Origin: Desulfuromonas sp.
GTDB taxonomy: Bacteria > Desulfobacterota > Desulfuromonadia > Desulfuromonadales > Geothermobacteraceae
Assembly (NCBI GenBank): GCA_002868905.1
Contig: PKUA01000006.1
Span: 25,805 to 89,804, forward strand
DNA: 64,000 bases
Reading direction: 5' to 3'
Numbering within the stretch: the first letter of the stretch is position 1; each line of letters starts with the position of its first letter. This document shows, piece after piece, positions 37,704-47,297 of this stretch. A model generated the notes under the pieces. That model saw nothing but the letters and a program-made list of their open reading frames with translations. It was not told where the DNA came from and ran no database searches. A program made the position numbers and the translations under genes.

Positions 37704-38687
37704 TTAAAAATGTCTGAAACCTGCCGCCGCAACGGAAACCGGATTGCCGGCAGCATCCAACACGTCGACCGGCTTTCCACCTTTTTTTACTTTACCGACT
37801 TCGGTGATCCTGACATCGAATTCCTCGGAAAGCTTTTCGACTTCCAACCGCTGTTGCTCCGGCACAGTGAATAGTAACTCATAATCTTCACCTCCGTTGA
37901 AAACCAGGTTTCGCCACTCCGGACGCCTGGCGGTCACCCTGTCAAACGCCTCAGATACCGGCATTTTGTCAAGGTAAAGCACGGCACCGAGGCTATCCCC
38001 GGCAAGGAGGTGATGGAGATCGGCCAATAAACCATCGGAAAGATCGATCATCGAGGTGACCAGACCTCGGCTCGCCAAAGCCCTGCCGAGTGAAAGCCGC
38101 GCCCGGGGACGAAAATGACGGCAGGCGAGGGACGGTTCCGGCTTTTGCCCTGCCTCCAACTGGCAAAGGGCCAGCCCGCTGCCACCGAGCTCGCCCGACA
38201 CATAGAGGAGGTCGCCCGGACGGCCTCCCTTGCGCCGAACCAGTTCGGAGGCTGGAATCGTGCCGTGTGCCGTCACAGAGACTGACAAAAATTGTTCAGC
38301 GCGGCAGGTATCACCACCGACCAATGAAACCTCATTTGCCGTAGCCTCCCCCAGAAAGCCCTCCAGGAAGCGGTCAATTTCTCCCAAAGTCAACGACGAT
38401 GGTAGGCCGAGACCGAGGACCAGGTAGCGCGGAACCCCTCCCATTGCCGCAATATCCGACAAATTAACGGCAACACTCTTGGCTCCCAGGTCCGCCAGAT
38501 CGATCCAGTCGCGCCTGAAATGAACATTCTCAAGCAAAAGGTCGTTGGTCACCAGCAAGAGCTCCCCTGCGGGAACCTCAAGGGCAGCACAATCATCACC
38601 GATGCCGATCTTGACCCCCGGACCCTGCCGAACACTCCGACGCAGTTGCTCGATGAGACCAAACTCGCCTATGTCATGCAAGCTCAT
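37704..38687 (-). CDS. thiL: Thiamine-monophosphate kinase ThiL
   Basis: Phosphorylates thiamine monophosphate to the cofactor TPP. The 327-residue protein has the PurM-like motifs IGIGDDCAALEVP, LVTNDLLLENVHFRRDW, SLVGGDTCRA and MIDLSDGLLADLHHLL, and GGEDYELLF. Its ATG overlaps the lon stop (ATGA), so it is cotranscribed with lon; that pairing is common in this group. Confidence 0.95.
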   Translation of the reverse strand: MSLHDIGEFGLIEQLRRSVRQGPGVKIGIGDDCAALEVPAGELLLVTNDLLLENVHFRRDWIDLADLGAKSVAVNLSDIAAMGGVPRYLVLGLGLPSSLTLGEIDRFLEGFLGEATANEVSLVGGDTCRAEQFLSVSVTAHGTIPASELVRRKGGRPGDLLYVSGELGGSGLALCQLEAGQKPEPSLACRHFRPRARLSLGRALASRGLVTSMIDLSDGLLADLHHLLAGDSLGAVLYLDKMPVSEAFDRVTARRPEWRNLVFNGGEDYELLFTVPEQQRLEVEKLSEEFDVRITEVGKVKKGGKPVDVLDAAGNPVSVAAAGFRHF

Positions 38688-41032
38688 GCATCACTCGTCA
38701 GCGCGGCATCCAGAACCTCGTCGACACTATCGACGGCGATCAGCTCGACCTTGGAGCGGAGGTGGCGGGGGATATCGACCAGGTCCTTTTCATTTTTCCG
38801 CGGGATAATGACCTTTTTAACCCGGGCACGCAAAGCGGCAAGCACTTTTTCCTTCAGCCCACCGATCGGCAAGACTTTTCCCCGCAGTGTCATTTCCCCG
38901 GTCATGGCGATGTCTTTGCCAACGGGACGGTTCGACAGGGCCGAAACCAGGGCGGTCAGCAAGGTGATTCCGGCGCTCGGCCCGTCCTTGGGGATGGCCC
39001 CGGCCGGCACATGGACATGGATGTCGACGCTGGCGAACTTGTCGTCCGGGATACCCAACTGTCGGGCATGGGCACGAGCATAACTGAGAGCTGCCTGGGC
39101 GCTCTCCTTCATCACGTCACCGAGTTGTCCGGTCAGCTTAAGCTCCCCCTTCCCCGGCATCAGCGAGACCTCGACATAAAGGATGTCACCTCCGACCGCC
39201 GTCCAGGCCAGGCCGGTGGCGACGCCGACTTCGTCCATCTGTCGCTCATCTTCCGGCAAGTGACGGGGAGGACCGAGCATTTTCGGAACTCGCCCGGCGG
39301 TCACCCGCACGGAATTTTTCTTCCCTTCGGCAAACCGTCTGGCTACCTTGCGACAGATGCTGCCGATTTCTCTTTCGAGGTTACGCAGGCCGGCCTCGGC
39401 GGTATATTCGTTGATAACCCGGAGCAGCGCCGGCTTGGCGAAACTGATCATGCGCGGCTTAAGGCCATTGGCGTCAAGCTGTCTGGGGACCAGGAACCGC
39501 TCGGCAATCACCAACTTCTCCTCCGTCGAGTAACCGGCAAGGTGGATCACCTCGAGACGGTCTTTCAATGCCTGGGGGATTGGATCGAGCATATTGGCGG
39601 TCGCGATAAACATGACCTTGGAGAGATCGAACGGCAGATTGATGTAGTGATCGGAAAACGCGAAGTTCTGCTCCGGATCGAGCAGCTCGAGCAAAGCGGA
39701 GGAAGGATCACCGCGAAAATCGGAACCGACCTTGTCGAGTTCATCGAGCATGAAGACCGGGTTGTTAGAACCGGCTTGCTTCATCCCCTGGATGACCCGG
39801 CCCGGCAACGCACCGACGTAGGTCCGACGATGTCCGCGAATTTCCGCCTCGTCCCGGACTCCGCCGAGGGATATCCGCACGAAATTCCGGCCCAGGGCTC
39901 GGGCGATCGACTTGCCGAGGCTGGTTTTTCCGACCCCGGGAGGTCCGACAAAACAGAGTACCGGCCCCTGGTTGTCCTTCTTCAATTTCCGGACCGCCAG
40001 GTATTCAAGGATTCGCTCCTTGATCTTTTCCAGATCGAAATGATCTTCGTCGAGCACCTTACGGGCTTTTTTCAGATTCAGGTTGTCCCGGGTCTCCTGA
40101 TTCCATGGCAGATCAGCCAACCAATCAAGGAAGGTGCGCAGCATCGAATATTCGGCCGCTTCCGGGTGCATCGACTCCAGTCGCCGCAACTGCTTGTCAG
40201 ACTCAGCCTGCACTTCGTCCGGTAGTTCCGCCTTCAACAGGGCTTCGCGCAGTTCCGCCAGTTCCTCAGCGCGGCCATCTGTTTCACCCAACTCAGTCTT
40301 GATGGCCCGCATCTGCTCACGCAGAAAGTATTCCCGCTGGGATTTCGTCATCTCCTCTTTTGCCTGGCTCTGGATACGGTTCTGCACCGTCGCCAACTCC
40401 AGCTCCTTGGCGAGGAGATCCTTGATCGCCTTGATCCGGGTCCAGGGATCGAGAATCTCGTGCAACTCCTGGGTCTGGCCTATTTTAAGCCCCAGATTAC
40501 TGGCAATGAGATCGGCCAGGCTGCCCGGGTCTTCAATATTTTCCAGCGCGACCATCACTTCCGGCGCGAGATTCTTGCCGAGATTGGAAAGCTGAGTCAC
40601 CTGATCACGCACCGTGCGCATCAGGGCTTCCACTTCAACCGACAGCTCATCATGCTCAGTCTCGACAATCTCATCGACCATGACCCTGAAACAGGGAGTA
40701 TCACTTAAAAAGGCCCGGATGCGTGCCTTGGCCATCCCCTGAACCAGTATTTTCAAACGACCGTCCGGCAGCTTGAGCATCCGCATAATCATGGCAGCGG
40801 TGCCGATCCGATACATATCCTCCGGCCCCGGTTCCTCCTCACTCATCTCTTTCTGGCTGACCAGGAAAATTATCCGGTCCGCTTTCAGGGCCGATTCGAC
40901 CGCGGCAATCGACTTCTCGCGACCGACGAACAAAGGCAGGATCATGTGCGGGAAAACCACCACATCCCTGACCGGCAGCAGTGGTAACTCTTCGGGGATC
41001 TGCATGTCATTCAAATGGGCAGCATCAGCCAA
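38684..41032 (-). CDS. lon: ATP-dependent protease Lon
   Basis: Cytoplasmic quality-control protease. The 782-residue protein has the Lon N-domain (ELPLLPVRDVVVFPHMILPL), an AAA module with Walker A CFVGPPGVGKTSLGKS (about residue 360) and Walker B FMLDELDKVG, and the Ser-Lys protease site: Ser in PKDGPSAGIT (about 686) and Lys in GGLKEKVLAAL (about 724). The start is a TTG with GGAGG upstream; ATG 41005 is an alternative. Confidence 0.97.
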   Translation of the reverse strand: MADAAHLNDMQIPEELPLLPVRDVVVFPHMILPLFVGREKSIAAVESALKADRIIFLVSQKEMSEEEPGPEDMYRIGTAAMIMRMLKLPDGRLKILVQGMAKARIRAFLSDTPCFRVMVDEIVETEHDELSVEVEALMRTVRDQVTQLSNLGKNLAPEVMVALENIEDPGSLADLIASNLGLKIGQTQELHEILDPWTRIKAIKDLLAKELELATVQNRIQSQAKEEMTKSQREYFLREQMRAIKTELGETDGRAEELAELREALLKAELPDEVQAESDKQLRRLESMHPEAAEYSMLRTFLDWLADLPWNQETRDNLNLKKARKVLDEDHFDLEKIKERILEYLAVRKLKKDNQGPVLCFVGPPGVGKTSLGKSIARALGRNFVRISLGGVRDEAEIRGHRRTYVGALPGRVIQGMKQAGSNNPVFMLDELDKVGSDFRGDPSSALLELLDPEQNFAFSDHYINLPFDLSKVMFIATANMLDPIPQALKDRLEVIHLAGYSTEEKLVIAERFLVPRQLDANGLKPRMISFAKPALLRVINEYTAEAGLRNLEREIGSICRKVARRFAEGKKNSVRVTAGRVPKMLGPPRHLPEDERQMDEVGVATGLAWTAVGGDILYVEVSLMPGKGELKLTGQLGDVMKESAQAALSYARAHARQLGIPDDKFASVDIHVHVPAGAIPKDGPSAGITLLTALVSALSNRPVGKDIAMTGEMTLRGKVLPIGGLKEKVLAALRARVKKVIIPRKNEKDLVDIPRHLRSKVELIAVDSVDEVLDAALTSDA

Positions 41033-41091
41033 AACAGCCTCCAGAGTGGTAATTTCTCATTTTCTGTCATTTTTAAACCGAAAACAGGGTA

Positions 41092-41871
41092 TCAATCTTC
41101 AATCTCGGCCGACAATGAAAAAATCCAGCTGCTTTCACCCGATATTTCCATTGAATGAACCTCAAATCTCCGTTCTATGTATTGGATTCTATCATCTTTA
41201 CGCCAAAATAGTAGCGTGGAACTACGCGTTCCATACATTTCACTGCAGATAAACCGCGTTGCCAGAAGCCGCTCCCACTCAAGCCCGAAACCGGTATCGG
41301 GGAGTTCCCGATCAGGTGGTTGCCAACGGTCGGCCAACACCTCAAACCACGCCTCGGGGTAAGGCTCACCGCACAGAAGATCGGCCACAGCGTTCTTGCC
41401 GTGACGGACTTTCGGCCAATCAGTGTCAAGCAGGTGATTGCTCAAACCGTAAATCCCGGGCTTTAACCGATGTATACGGTTCTGCCGATTGCTATAATAA
41501 AATAAATCCTCCCTAGCTCCGACCAGCAGGTTGAAGCCCTTGTACGCATGACGTTTCTGCTGGACTTGCCGAAGGTATGCGGATGGGTCGGACGACTGCT
41601 GCAGGAACCGGCTGACCAATTCTCCACGGGAACGCCCCCCCGGACGCTTCTCGGCATCATCACGAACATTGGTCACCATAGCGACCCGCCCACTTTTCGT
41701 GATCCCGCACCAGCTCCCTCCGGCCTCGAGATCTCGTCCGGCCAAGAGATCGGGCGAATCTTCCCAGAAACGGGCCGGCGCTGTCGGACGACGATAAAAT
41801 TCATCCCGGTTGGCTGCCAACAGCAACCGATAGTCGGGATGAACCCGGTATGCAAAGAGAATCAGGCACAT
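41092..41871 (-). CDS. NRDE/TANGO2 family protein
   Basis: A 259-residue protein starting MCLILFAYRVHPDYRLLLAANRDEFYRRPT, the family hallmark (Cys2 after Met, then NRDE). DLEAGGSWCGITKSGRVAMVTNVRD also fits. Eukaryotic TANGO2 has been linked to haem and lipid handling; the bacterial role is unsettled. It lies 59 bases upstream of lon on the same strand. Confidence 0.88.
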   Translation of the reverse strand: MCLILFAYRVHPDYRLLLAANRDEFYRRPTAPARFWEDSPDLLAGRDLEAGGSWCGITKSGRVAMVTNVRDDAEKRPGGRSRGELVSRFLQQSSDPSAYLRQVQQKRHAYKGFNLLVGAREDLFYYSNRQNRIHRLKPGIYGLSNHLLDTDWPKVRHGKNAVADLLCGEPYPEAWFEVLADRWQPPDRELPDTGFGLEWERLLATRFICSEMYGTRSSTLLFWRKDDRIQYIERRFEVHSMEISGESSWIFSLSAEIED

Positions 41872-41986
41872 AACTTCATTCAGTTTGGCAGATATTCCAG
41901 AGCCCGGCAACAGGCGGCTCGTTTTCAGATCGATCCCAATTGCCGTGAATCTTTGCCTGTGGCAAGATGGATTCATGGAGCCATTC

Positions 41987-43099
41987 ATGGAACTCAACCA
42001 AGACGCCATCAGTTTTCACCCTGCACACCTCCCTCGTCGCGCGGCCCATTCCATGCTGCGTCTGGTGCGGAGTCTTTTCCATTTGCAACAGCTGCCGGAA
42101 TACAGGGCCCGAATCAGGGCCGACATCCCGGAGGTCGCCCGTTTCGACCCGGGACATGATGCCGTGATGATGGGTTATGACTTTCACCTGGGACCTGACG
42201 GACCTCGCCTGATTGAAGTCAATACCAACGCGGGCGGGGCGATGTACGCCTACCGAGCCGCATTCCCGGACCATCCTGACAACAGCCTCCCCGGTGGACG
42301 CTTCATCGAGCGATTTCTCGCAACCTTCCATGAAGAGTGGCGACGTTTTGCCATGACGACACGTCCCCTGCAACGGATCGCCATTATCGACGAAACCCCG
42401 GCCGACCAGGGTCTCTACCCGGAGATGGCGACCTTGTGCAACCTGTTTCAAAGCAACGGCATCGACTGTTCCATCCATGATCCGGGCGATCTTGAGACTG
42501 ACACCACCGGAGTTCGAATCAACGGAGAAAGGATCGACCTGGTTTACAATCGGCACTGCGACTTCTACCTGGAGCAGCCCGACATGGCCGGACTCCGCGC
42601 CGCCTATCTTGCAAAGACGGTCTGTCTTTCTCCCAACCCTTTCGTCTACGGCCTTCTGGCGGACAAACGTCGCATGGCCCTCTGGAGCGATGAGGAGGAG
42701 ATGGCCGGCCTCCCCCTCTCCGAGAAGACGACCCAAATCCTCCGGGAGACCATCCCGCGCAGCACACTGCTGGCGGACCTCGACCCCGAAGAGCTTTGGA
42801 CACGCCGCAAGTCGCTGATATTCAAGCCAGTCTCCCGATTCGGTGGTAAAGGGGTCCTGGCCGGACGATCAATCAGCCGGAAAAGGTTCCGGGAACTGGA
42901 CCCGGCGGGAACCCTGGTTCAGGACGAGGTGCCGCCAAGCCTGACAGAAACGGCAGAAGAGGATTTCAAAACCGATTTTCGGCTCTTCGTCTATCGCAAC
43001 CACTGCATCGGGATAGCCGCCAGGCTCTACCGGGGCCAGGTGACCAACCTGCGCACACCGGGCGGCGGTTTTGCCCGCGTCCAGATCGACGCCGACTGA
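41987..43099 (+). CDS. ATP-grasp domain protein
   Basis: A 370-residue protein with ATP-grasp-type text: RLIEVNTNAGGAMYAYRA, LVYNRHCDFYLEQPDM, SLIFKPVSRFGGKGVLAGRSIS (glycine-rich ATP loop) and LVQDEVPPSLTE. It is likely a carboxylate-amine or peptide ligase of unknown substrate. A true glutathione synthetase is not evident. GGAG lies 6 bases before ATG 41987; ATG 41975 is an alternative. It is one base from the RuvC-like gene. Confidence 0.72.
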   Translation: MELNQDAISFHPAHLPRRAAHSMLRLVRSLFHLQQLPEYRARIRADIPEVARFDPGHDAVMMGYDFHLGPDGPRLIEVNTNAGGAMYAYRAAFPDHPDNSLPGGRFIERFLATFHEEWRRFAMTTRPLQRIAIIDETPADQGLYPEMATLCNLFQSNGIDCSIHDPGDLETDTTGVRINGERIDLVYNRHCDFYLEQPDMAGLRAAYLAKTVCLSPNPFVYGLLADKRRMALWSDEEEMAGLPLSEKTTQILRETIPRSTLLADLDPEELWTRRKSLIFKPVSRFGGKGVLAGRSISRKRFRELDPAGTLVQDEVPPSLTETAEEDFKTDFRLFVYRNHCIGIAARLYRGQVTNLRTPGGGFARVQIDAD

Positions 43100-43100
43100 G

Positions 43101-43556
43101 ATGCTGCTGGCTGTCGACCTCGGACTTAAAAGCGGTTTGGCCTGCTTCGACCGGGAAGGGATCTTGTGCTGGTACCGCTCGACAAATTTCGGGTCAACAA
43201 CCAGGCTGCGGCGGGCCGTTCCGAAACTGCTCTTCGAAATTCATGGCCTGGAGCGATTGATCCTCGAGGGGGGCGGGCCCCTGGCCGACATCTGGCTCAA
43301 GGAAGCAAAAAAGATCGGACTCGACGTTTCGCTCATCAGCGCCGAGCGGTGGCGTCGAGATTTGCTTATCCCCCGCCAGCGACGAACCGGGCAGGACGCA
43401 AAAACAGCAGCAATTGAACTGGCTCGCAAAATTATCGATGGTAGCCGGGCGCCGCGCCCCACGTCATTGCGTCACGATGCCGCCGAAGCGATTCTGATAG
43501 GATATTACGGGGTAACAAAGGTGGAGAGACACCCCAGAAACGAAAGGCTCGGATAG
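43101..43556 (+). CDS. RuvC/RNase H-fold nuclease-like protein
   Basis: A 151-residue protein with RNase H-fold acidic residues: LLAVDLGLKSGLACFD (Asp), ERLILEGGGPLADIW (Glu) and SLRHDAAEAILIGYYG (Asp). The pattern resembles small Holliday-junction-resolvase-like proteins. It directly follows the ATP-grasp gene, so cotranscription is certain by spacing, though the functional link is not known. Confidence 0.75.
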   Translation: MLLAVDLGLKSGLACFDREGILCWYRSTNFGSTTRLRRAVPKLLFEIHGLERLILEGGGPLADIWLKEAKKIGLDVSLISAERWRRDLLIPRQRRTGQDAKTAAIELARKIIDGSRAPRPTSLRHDAAEAILIGYYGVTKVERHPRNERLG

Positions 43557-43610
43557 AAAGCAAAAACAGCAATGATTGCTTTGACACACACTTTTTACAG
43601 CCTGCCCAGG

Positions 43611-44294
43611 ATGGCACGGACAGCTATTTTGACAGCTATTCTGCTGAGCTGCCTCTGCAGCCAGGGACTGGGGGCCTATTTCAAGTATATCGACGACAAT
43701 GGGAATCCCGTCTTTGTCGATGACAAAACAAAAATCCCCGTTCAATTCAGGAACGATGCGGAAAAACACCAGGGAAAATACGACCACCTCTCCCATGACG
43801 AGCGGCAAGCGCTCTATGAAAAGCAAAGAGCGGAGGCAGAGCAGGACAAGGCGTTGGAATTGGCCGAGGAGAAACTCCGGAAGGAACAGGCGCGTCTCAA
43901 GGAGATGACCTTGCCGGTCACCATCCGCGGCAATCAAGTCCTCGTACCGGTCCGGATCAAGCAACGAGGCAGGTCAACCACACTTCGCCTGATACTCGAC
44001 ACCGGTGCGACGATGACGGTTCTGTACAGAAGCCGGGTCGAGCGACTGAATTTGAGACCGGGCAAAAAAATCCGCGGCACACTCGCCGGCGGACATATTT
44101 CTGAGGGAAACGTCGTCGAGCTCGACCAGCTCGAAGTCGGTCCCTTCGAGTACCGGGACATCCGGGTTTTCGTCCTGCCCGACCAGGGTAACACCAACGG
44201 CATCGACGGGCTGCTCGGCATGGATGTCCTGCGAAATCACCCCTACCAGATCGACTTCGACAACAACCTTCTTCTCTGGGACCATGATCGGTAA
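43611..44294 (+). CDS. Periplasmic retropepsin-like aspartic protease
   Basis: A 227-residue exported protein (signal peptide TAILTAILLSCLCSQGLGA). An N-terminal DUF4124-like segment (FKYIDDNGNPVFVDD) is followed by a charged coiled coil (about residues 75-105). The C-terminal retropepsin domain has the active-site LRLILDTGATMTVLY and GIDGLLGMDVLRNH. Such domains work as dimers. ATG 43572 would lengthen the N-terminus by 13 residues. Confidence 0.8.
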   Translation: MARTAILTAILLSCLCSQGLGAYFKYIDDNGNPVFVDDKTKIPVQFRNDAEKHQGKYDHLSHDERQALYEKQRAEAEQDKALELAEEKLRKEQARLKEMTLPVTIRGNQVLVPVRIKQRGRSTTLRLILDTGATMTVLYRSRVERLNLRPGKKIRGTLAGGHISEGNVVELDQLEVGPFEYRDIRVFVLPDQGNTNGIDGLLGMDVLRNHPYQIDFDNNLLLWDHDR

Positions 44295-44303
44295 ACAGGG
44301 GGC

Positions 44304-44325
44304 CGGGAAATGCCTTCCCGGCGTG
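44304..44325. terminator. Hairpin between convergent genes
   Basis: GCCGGGAA and TTCCCGGC form a stem with a short loop between the retropepsin gene and the convergent Cache-domain gene. It may end both transcripts. There is no T run on the plus strand. Confidence 0.45.
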
Positions 44326-44351
44326 GAAAATGCCCGCTCAGGCTGATTTTA

Positions 44352-44966
44352 TCACCTACCGAGTTCAAAAACTAACCCTGTGCGGAAATACCCCCAGAGC
44401 TGCCCATCAATTGAAACCGGCGACGAAAAATCAAAAACAGCCTGTTTTTTCCCTGCCTGCTGTTTCGGATAAATTTCCAGGTGAACCACCCTCCGGTCTC
44501 CGAGGATGGACTTTGTAATTTCATCCTCCAGAATCCGATCACTCAGCTCCACAAGATCCGGCAGATGGGTCGGGACATAGCCGTTTCGGTCCATGGCAAA
44601 AGCGAACAGGACCTTGTCGCTATCGAAAAACGGTTGAAACAACTCCGGCAGATTTTGATCGAAATGGTCATTGAACCGGTTGCTGTAAAAGGTGGCGTCA
44701 TCAACAACCTTTTCCTGGTATTGCTCGTCAAACAGGTCTTCCTCAGTCAGCGTCCCGGATTCGACCGTCCTCTGCAGGAAATCTTCAAGTTTTTTCGCGC
44801 CTGCATAGGCAAGGACGGTCCCGGCCTGAACGATCTGGTCCCGATTGATGATCTTGTCACCATCTTTGTAGGTCGCCGGGCTGAGCCCCCACACTGGAAC
44901 GGCCATCGCCAACAGAGAGGTCAAAACCAGCAAACGAAGCAGAAACAATTTTCCATTCTCCAACAC
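44352..44966 (-). CDS. Stand-alone periplasmic Cache-like sensor domain protein
   Basis: A 204-residue protein from a GTG with AAAGGAG upstream. It has a signal peptide (LLRLLVLTSLLAMAVPVWG) and then one globular domain ending in FAFAMDRNGYVPTHLP and SIDGQLWGYFRTGLVFE, text typical of the periplasmic Cache domain of chemoreceptors. No membrane span, HAMP or signalling domain follows. It might bind a ligand and present it to a membrane partner; that is inference. Confidence 0.72.
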   Translation of the reverse strand: MLENGKLFLLRLLVLTSLLAMAVPVWGLSPATYKDGDKIINRDQIVQAGTVLAYAGAKKLEDFLQRTVESGTLTEEDLFDEQYQEKVVDDATFYSNRFNDHFDQNLPELFQPFFDSDKVLFAFAMDRNGYVPTHLPDLVELSDRILEDEITKSILGDRRVVHLEIYPKQQAGKKQAVFDFSSPVSIDGQLWGYFRTGLVFELGR

Positions 44967-45002
44967 AGTGAACTCCTTTAACCAAAGCAAACGTCAACGA
45001 CC

Positions 45003-45617
45003 TCAACCCATTCGCAATCGGATGAAACTATCAACATCGGCGCATCGGAGAAACTCGTTATTCTCCTGTTCCCACCCGATGGTCGAAACCGGCTGTGGTC
45101 CGTAATTGTGTCCCGGATAGACTTTTGTCTCCGGAGGAAGAGCCTTCAGGCGTTGCAGGCTCCGGTATAACATCCGCACATCACTGCCCGCCAGATCGGC
45201 ACGACCGCAACGACTGACGAACAGGGTGTCTCCGGTGACAATGGCATCCGGCAGCCGGAATACGACCCCGCCCGGAGTATGCCCCGGCGTATGCAGGACC
45301 TCCACCATACCGTCTCCGACGGGGATGCTGCTCCCTTCCTGCAACGGGATATCTGCCTGAGGAACGTCGTCGGGATGCGCGGCGAGTTTCGCTCCCGTGG
45401 CGGCCAGCAAAGTATCATTGCCGGAGATATGGTCAAGATGACCGTGAGTATTGGCGACGATCTCGATCGTCACCTCCTGTTCACGCGCGAGGGACAACAG
45501 GCCATCGGGGTCGCACGCCGGATCAACCGCCATTCCCCGGCGGGTCTCCGGGCAAAAAACCAGGTAGGAAAAGTTATCAGAACGACCGGCAATGCGTTGC
45601 AGGATCTGAAGTTCCAT
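45003..45617 (-). CDS. Metallo-beta-lactamase fold hydrolase (glyoxalase II-like)
   Basis: A 204-residue protein with the metal motif ANTHGHLDHISGNDTL, HTPGHTPGGVVF, TGDTLFVSRCGRADL and YPGHNYG. The set points to a hydroxyacylglutathione hydrolase or persulfide dioxygenase-like member. A gshA gene at 56330 makes a thiol link plausible. It starts within or next to the end of the small upstream gene. Confidence 0.85.
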   Translation of the reverse strand: MELQILQRIAGRSDNFSYLVFCPETRRGMAVDPACDPDGLLSLAREQEVTIEIVANTHGHLDHISGNDTLLAATGAKLAAHPDDVPQADIPLQEGSSIPVGDGMVEVLHTPGHTPGGVVFRLPDAIVTGDTLFVSRCGRADLAGSDVRMLYRSLQRLKALPPETKVYPGHNYGPQPVSTIGWEQENNEFLRCADVDSFIRLRMG

Positions 45618-45619
45618 GG

Positions 45620-45841
45620 TTAGAGCCATTCCGGGATCTGCGGTTCGACATTCCCGACCTTGCGGATCTCACCGTTGATAATTTTAAACTGATCGCCTGT
45701 CTTGACGACGGTCCAGGCGTCCCCCTCTTCGGGAGGAAGGGGGAACTCTCGACTGCCAAGGTACTGATCTTCATTGTCGACCATGCCATACCAGTCGAGT
45801 TGACCGGTCTGCCATATTTTCGTTTTCAATCCGTAGGCCAT
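45620..45841 (-). CDS. Small hypothetical protein
   Basis: A 73-residue protein starting MAYGLKTKIWQTGQLDWYGM with GAGGAG upstream. It ends GNVEPQIPEWL. It has no signal peptide, no Cys and no recognised domain. It is tightly linked to the MBL-fold hydrolase downstream, so they are probably cotranscribed. Confidence 0.7.
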   Translation of the reverse strand: MAYGLKTKIWQTGQLDWYGMVDNEDQYLGSREFPLPPEEGDAWTVVKTGDQFKIINGEIRKVGNVEPQIPEWL

Positions 45842-46031
45842 CTGCTTCTCCTCTTGGGCCACCCACCGCAAGCGGGGAGGTCACCGTCGCTGCCAAAATT
45901 TTCTGAAAGAACAATTTTCATCCATACGCCTTCATCGTAACCAACTGCACGACACCGGTCAACGGACGACGCCTTGTGGTTCATACTCCATGGGCGTATA
46001 ATCAGTCACACTTTTAGGCGCGGGAGTCAAT

Positions 46032-46868
46032 ATGAAATTCACCAAGATGCACGGTGCGGGAAACGACTATATCTACATCGACGGGTTCGTCGAGCGTGTT
46101 CCTGACCCGGCTGCATTGGCAAAAGAAATGAGCGACCGTCATTTCGGCATCGGCTCGGATGGCCTGATTCTGATTCTTCCATCGGAGCAGGGGGACGTCC
46201 GGATGCGGATGTTCAATGCCGACGGAAGTGAGGCCCAGATGTGCGGGAACGGCATCCGCTGTGTAGCCAAGTACGCCTACGATCATGGTTTGGTGAAAAA
46301 ACCGGAATTACGGGTCGAAACCGCCGCCGGCCTGCTCATTCTCACCCTCTTCCCCGATGAAAACGATCGAATCGAGCGGGTCAGGGTCAACATGGGCCGT
46401 CCCAGGCTCGATCGTGGCAGCTTGCCGATGTCAGGCCTCGCAGCAGAGAAGGCCATCAACGTCGACCTCGAGGTGGCAGGCAGGCAGTTCCGCGCGACCT
46501 GTCTCTCCATGGGGAACCCGCACTGCGTCATCTACGTCGATGAGATCAACTGTTTCCCGGTACGGGAAATCGGTCCAATCATCGAGCATCACAGCTGGTT
46601 CCCGGAACGGGTCAACGTGATCTTCGTTGAGGTCCTGAACAAGCACGAGGTACGTCAGCGAACCTGGGAGCGTGGGGCGGGAGAGACGCTGGCCTGTGGG
46701 ACCGGGGCCTCGGCAGCCTGCGTTGCCGGGGTTTTGACCGGGCGAACGGAACGTCGTCTCCAGGCCCACCTGCCGGGCGGCGACCTGCTGCTCGAGTGGG
46801 CGGAGGACGACCACGTCTACCTGACCGGACCGACCGTCGAAGTTTTCTCGGGAGAGTGGCCGACATGA
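46032..46868 (+). CDS. dapF: Diaminopimelate epimerase DapF
   Basis: Interconverts LL- and meso-diaminopimelate for lysine and peptidoglycan. The 278-residue protein has both catalytic cysteines: AQMCGNGIRC and ETLACGTGAS. The N-terminal FTKMHGAGNDYIYID is standard. It starts a tight plus-strand series with HIT, HAD, nfo, dtd and darP. Confidence 0.97.
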   Translation: MKFTKMHGAGNDYIYIDGFVERVPDPAALAKEMSDRHFGIGSDGLILILPSEQGDVRMRMFNADGSEAQMCGNGIRCVAKYAYDHGLVKKPELRVETAAGLLILTLFPDENDRIERVRVNMGRPRLDRGSLPMSGLAAEKAINVDLEVAGRQFRATCLSMGNPHCVIYVDEINCFPVREIGPIIEHHSWFPERVNVIFVEVLNKHEVRQRTWERGAGETLACGTGASAACVAGVLTGRTERRLQAHLPGGDLLLEWAEDDHVYLTGPTVEVFSGEWPT

Positions 46869-47290
46869 GTTGCCCAATGTGCCCACGCTGGGAGGAGGAT
46901 ACTGACCAGAGGATCATCGAACTGGAACAGAGTTATGTCATCCTGAACCGTGACCAGTTCTTCCCCGGCTACACCTTGCTGTTCACCAAGCAGCACGTCA
47001 CCGAACTTTTTCACCTCGAAGAGCGCGCCCGGCGAGTTTTGATGGACGAGGTCTCGATCGTGGCCGCCGCTCTGGCAACGGTCTATCAGCCGACCAAGAT
47101 AAACTACGAACTGCTCGGCAACATGGTACCGCATATCCATTGGCACCTGGTGCCCCGCTTTGACGATGACCCACTCTGGCCGCAACCGATTTGGAGCCGG
47201 CCCCATGACGAACGTCTCCTGCTTCCGGAGGGTTATCGGCAGAAGGCCGATTTGATCCGCCGGGCGCTCCAACTGGCGACCGGGGGCTGA
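46865..47290 (+). CDS. HIT family nucleotide-binding protein
   Basis: A 141-residue protein starting MSCPMCPRWEED. It has a CPMC pair, FPGYTLLFTKQHV, and the histidine triad in VPHIHWHLVPRFD. HIT proteins hydrolyse or transfer nucleotides. The ATG overlaps the dapF stop (ATGA). Confidence 0.9.
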   Translation: MSCPMCPRWEEDTDQRIIELEQSYVILNRDQFFPGYTLLFTKQHVTELFHLEERARRVLMDEVSIVAAALATVYQPTKINYELLGNMVPHIHWHLVPRFDDDPLWPQPIWSRPHDERLLLPEGYRQKADLIRRALQLATGG

Positions 47291-47297
47291 ACCGACG

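Noticed and set aside
38762..40225. Long plus-strand frame opposite lon
   Set aside because: Antisense shadow of Lon, whose active-site motifs are intact on the minus strand.
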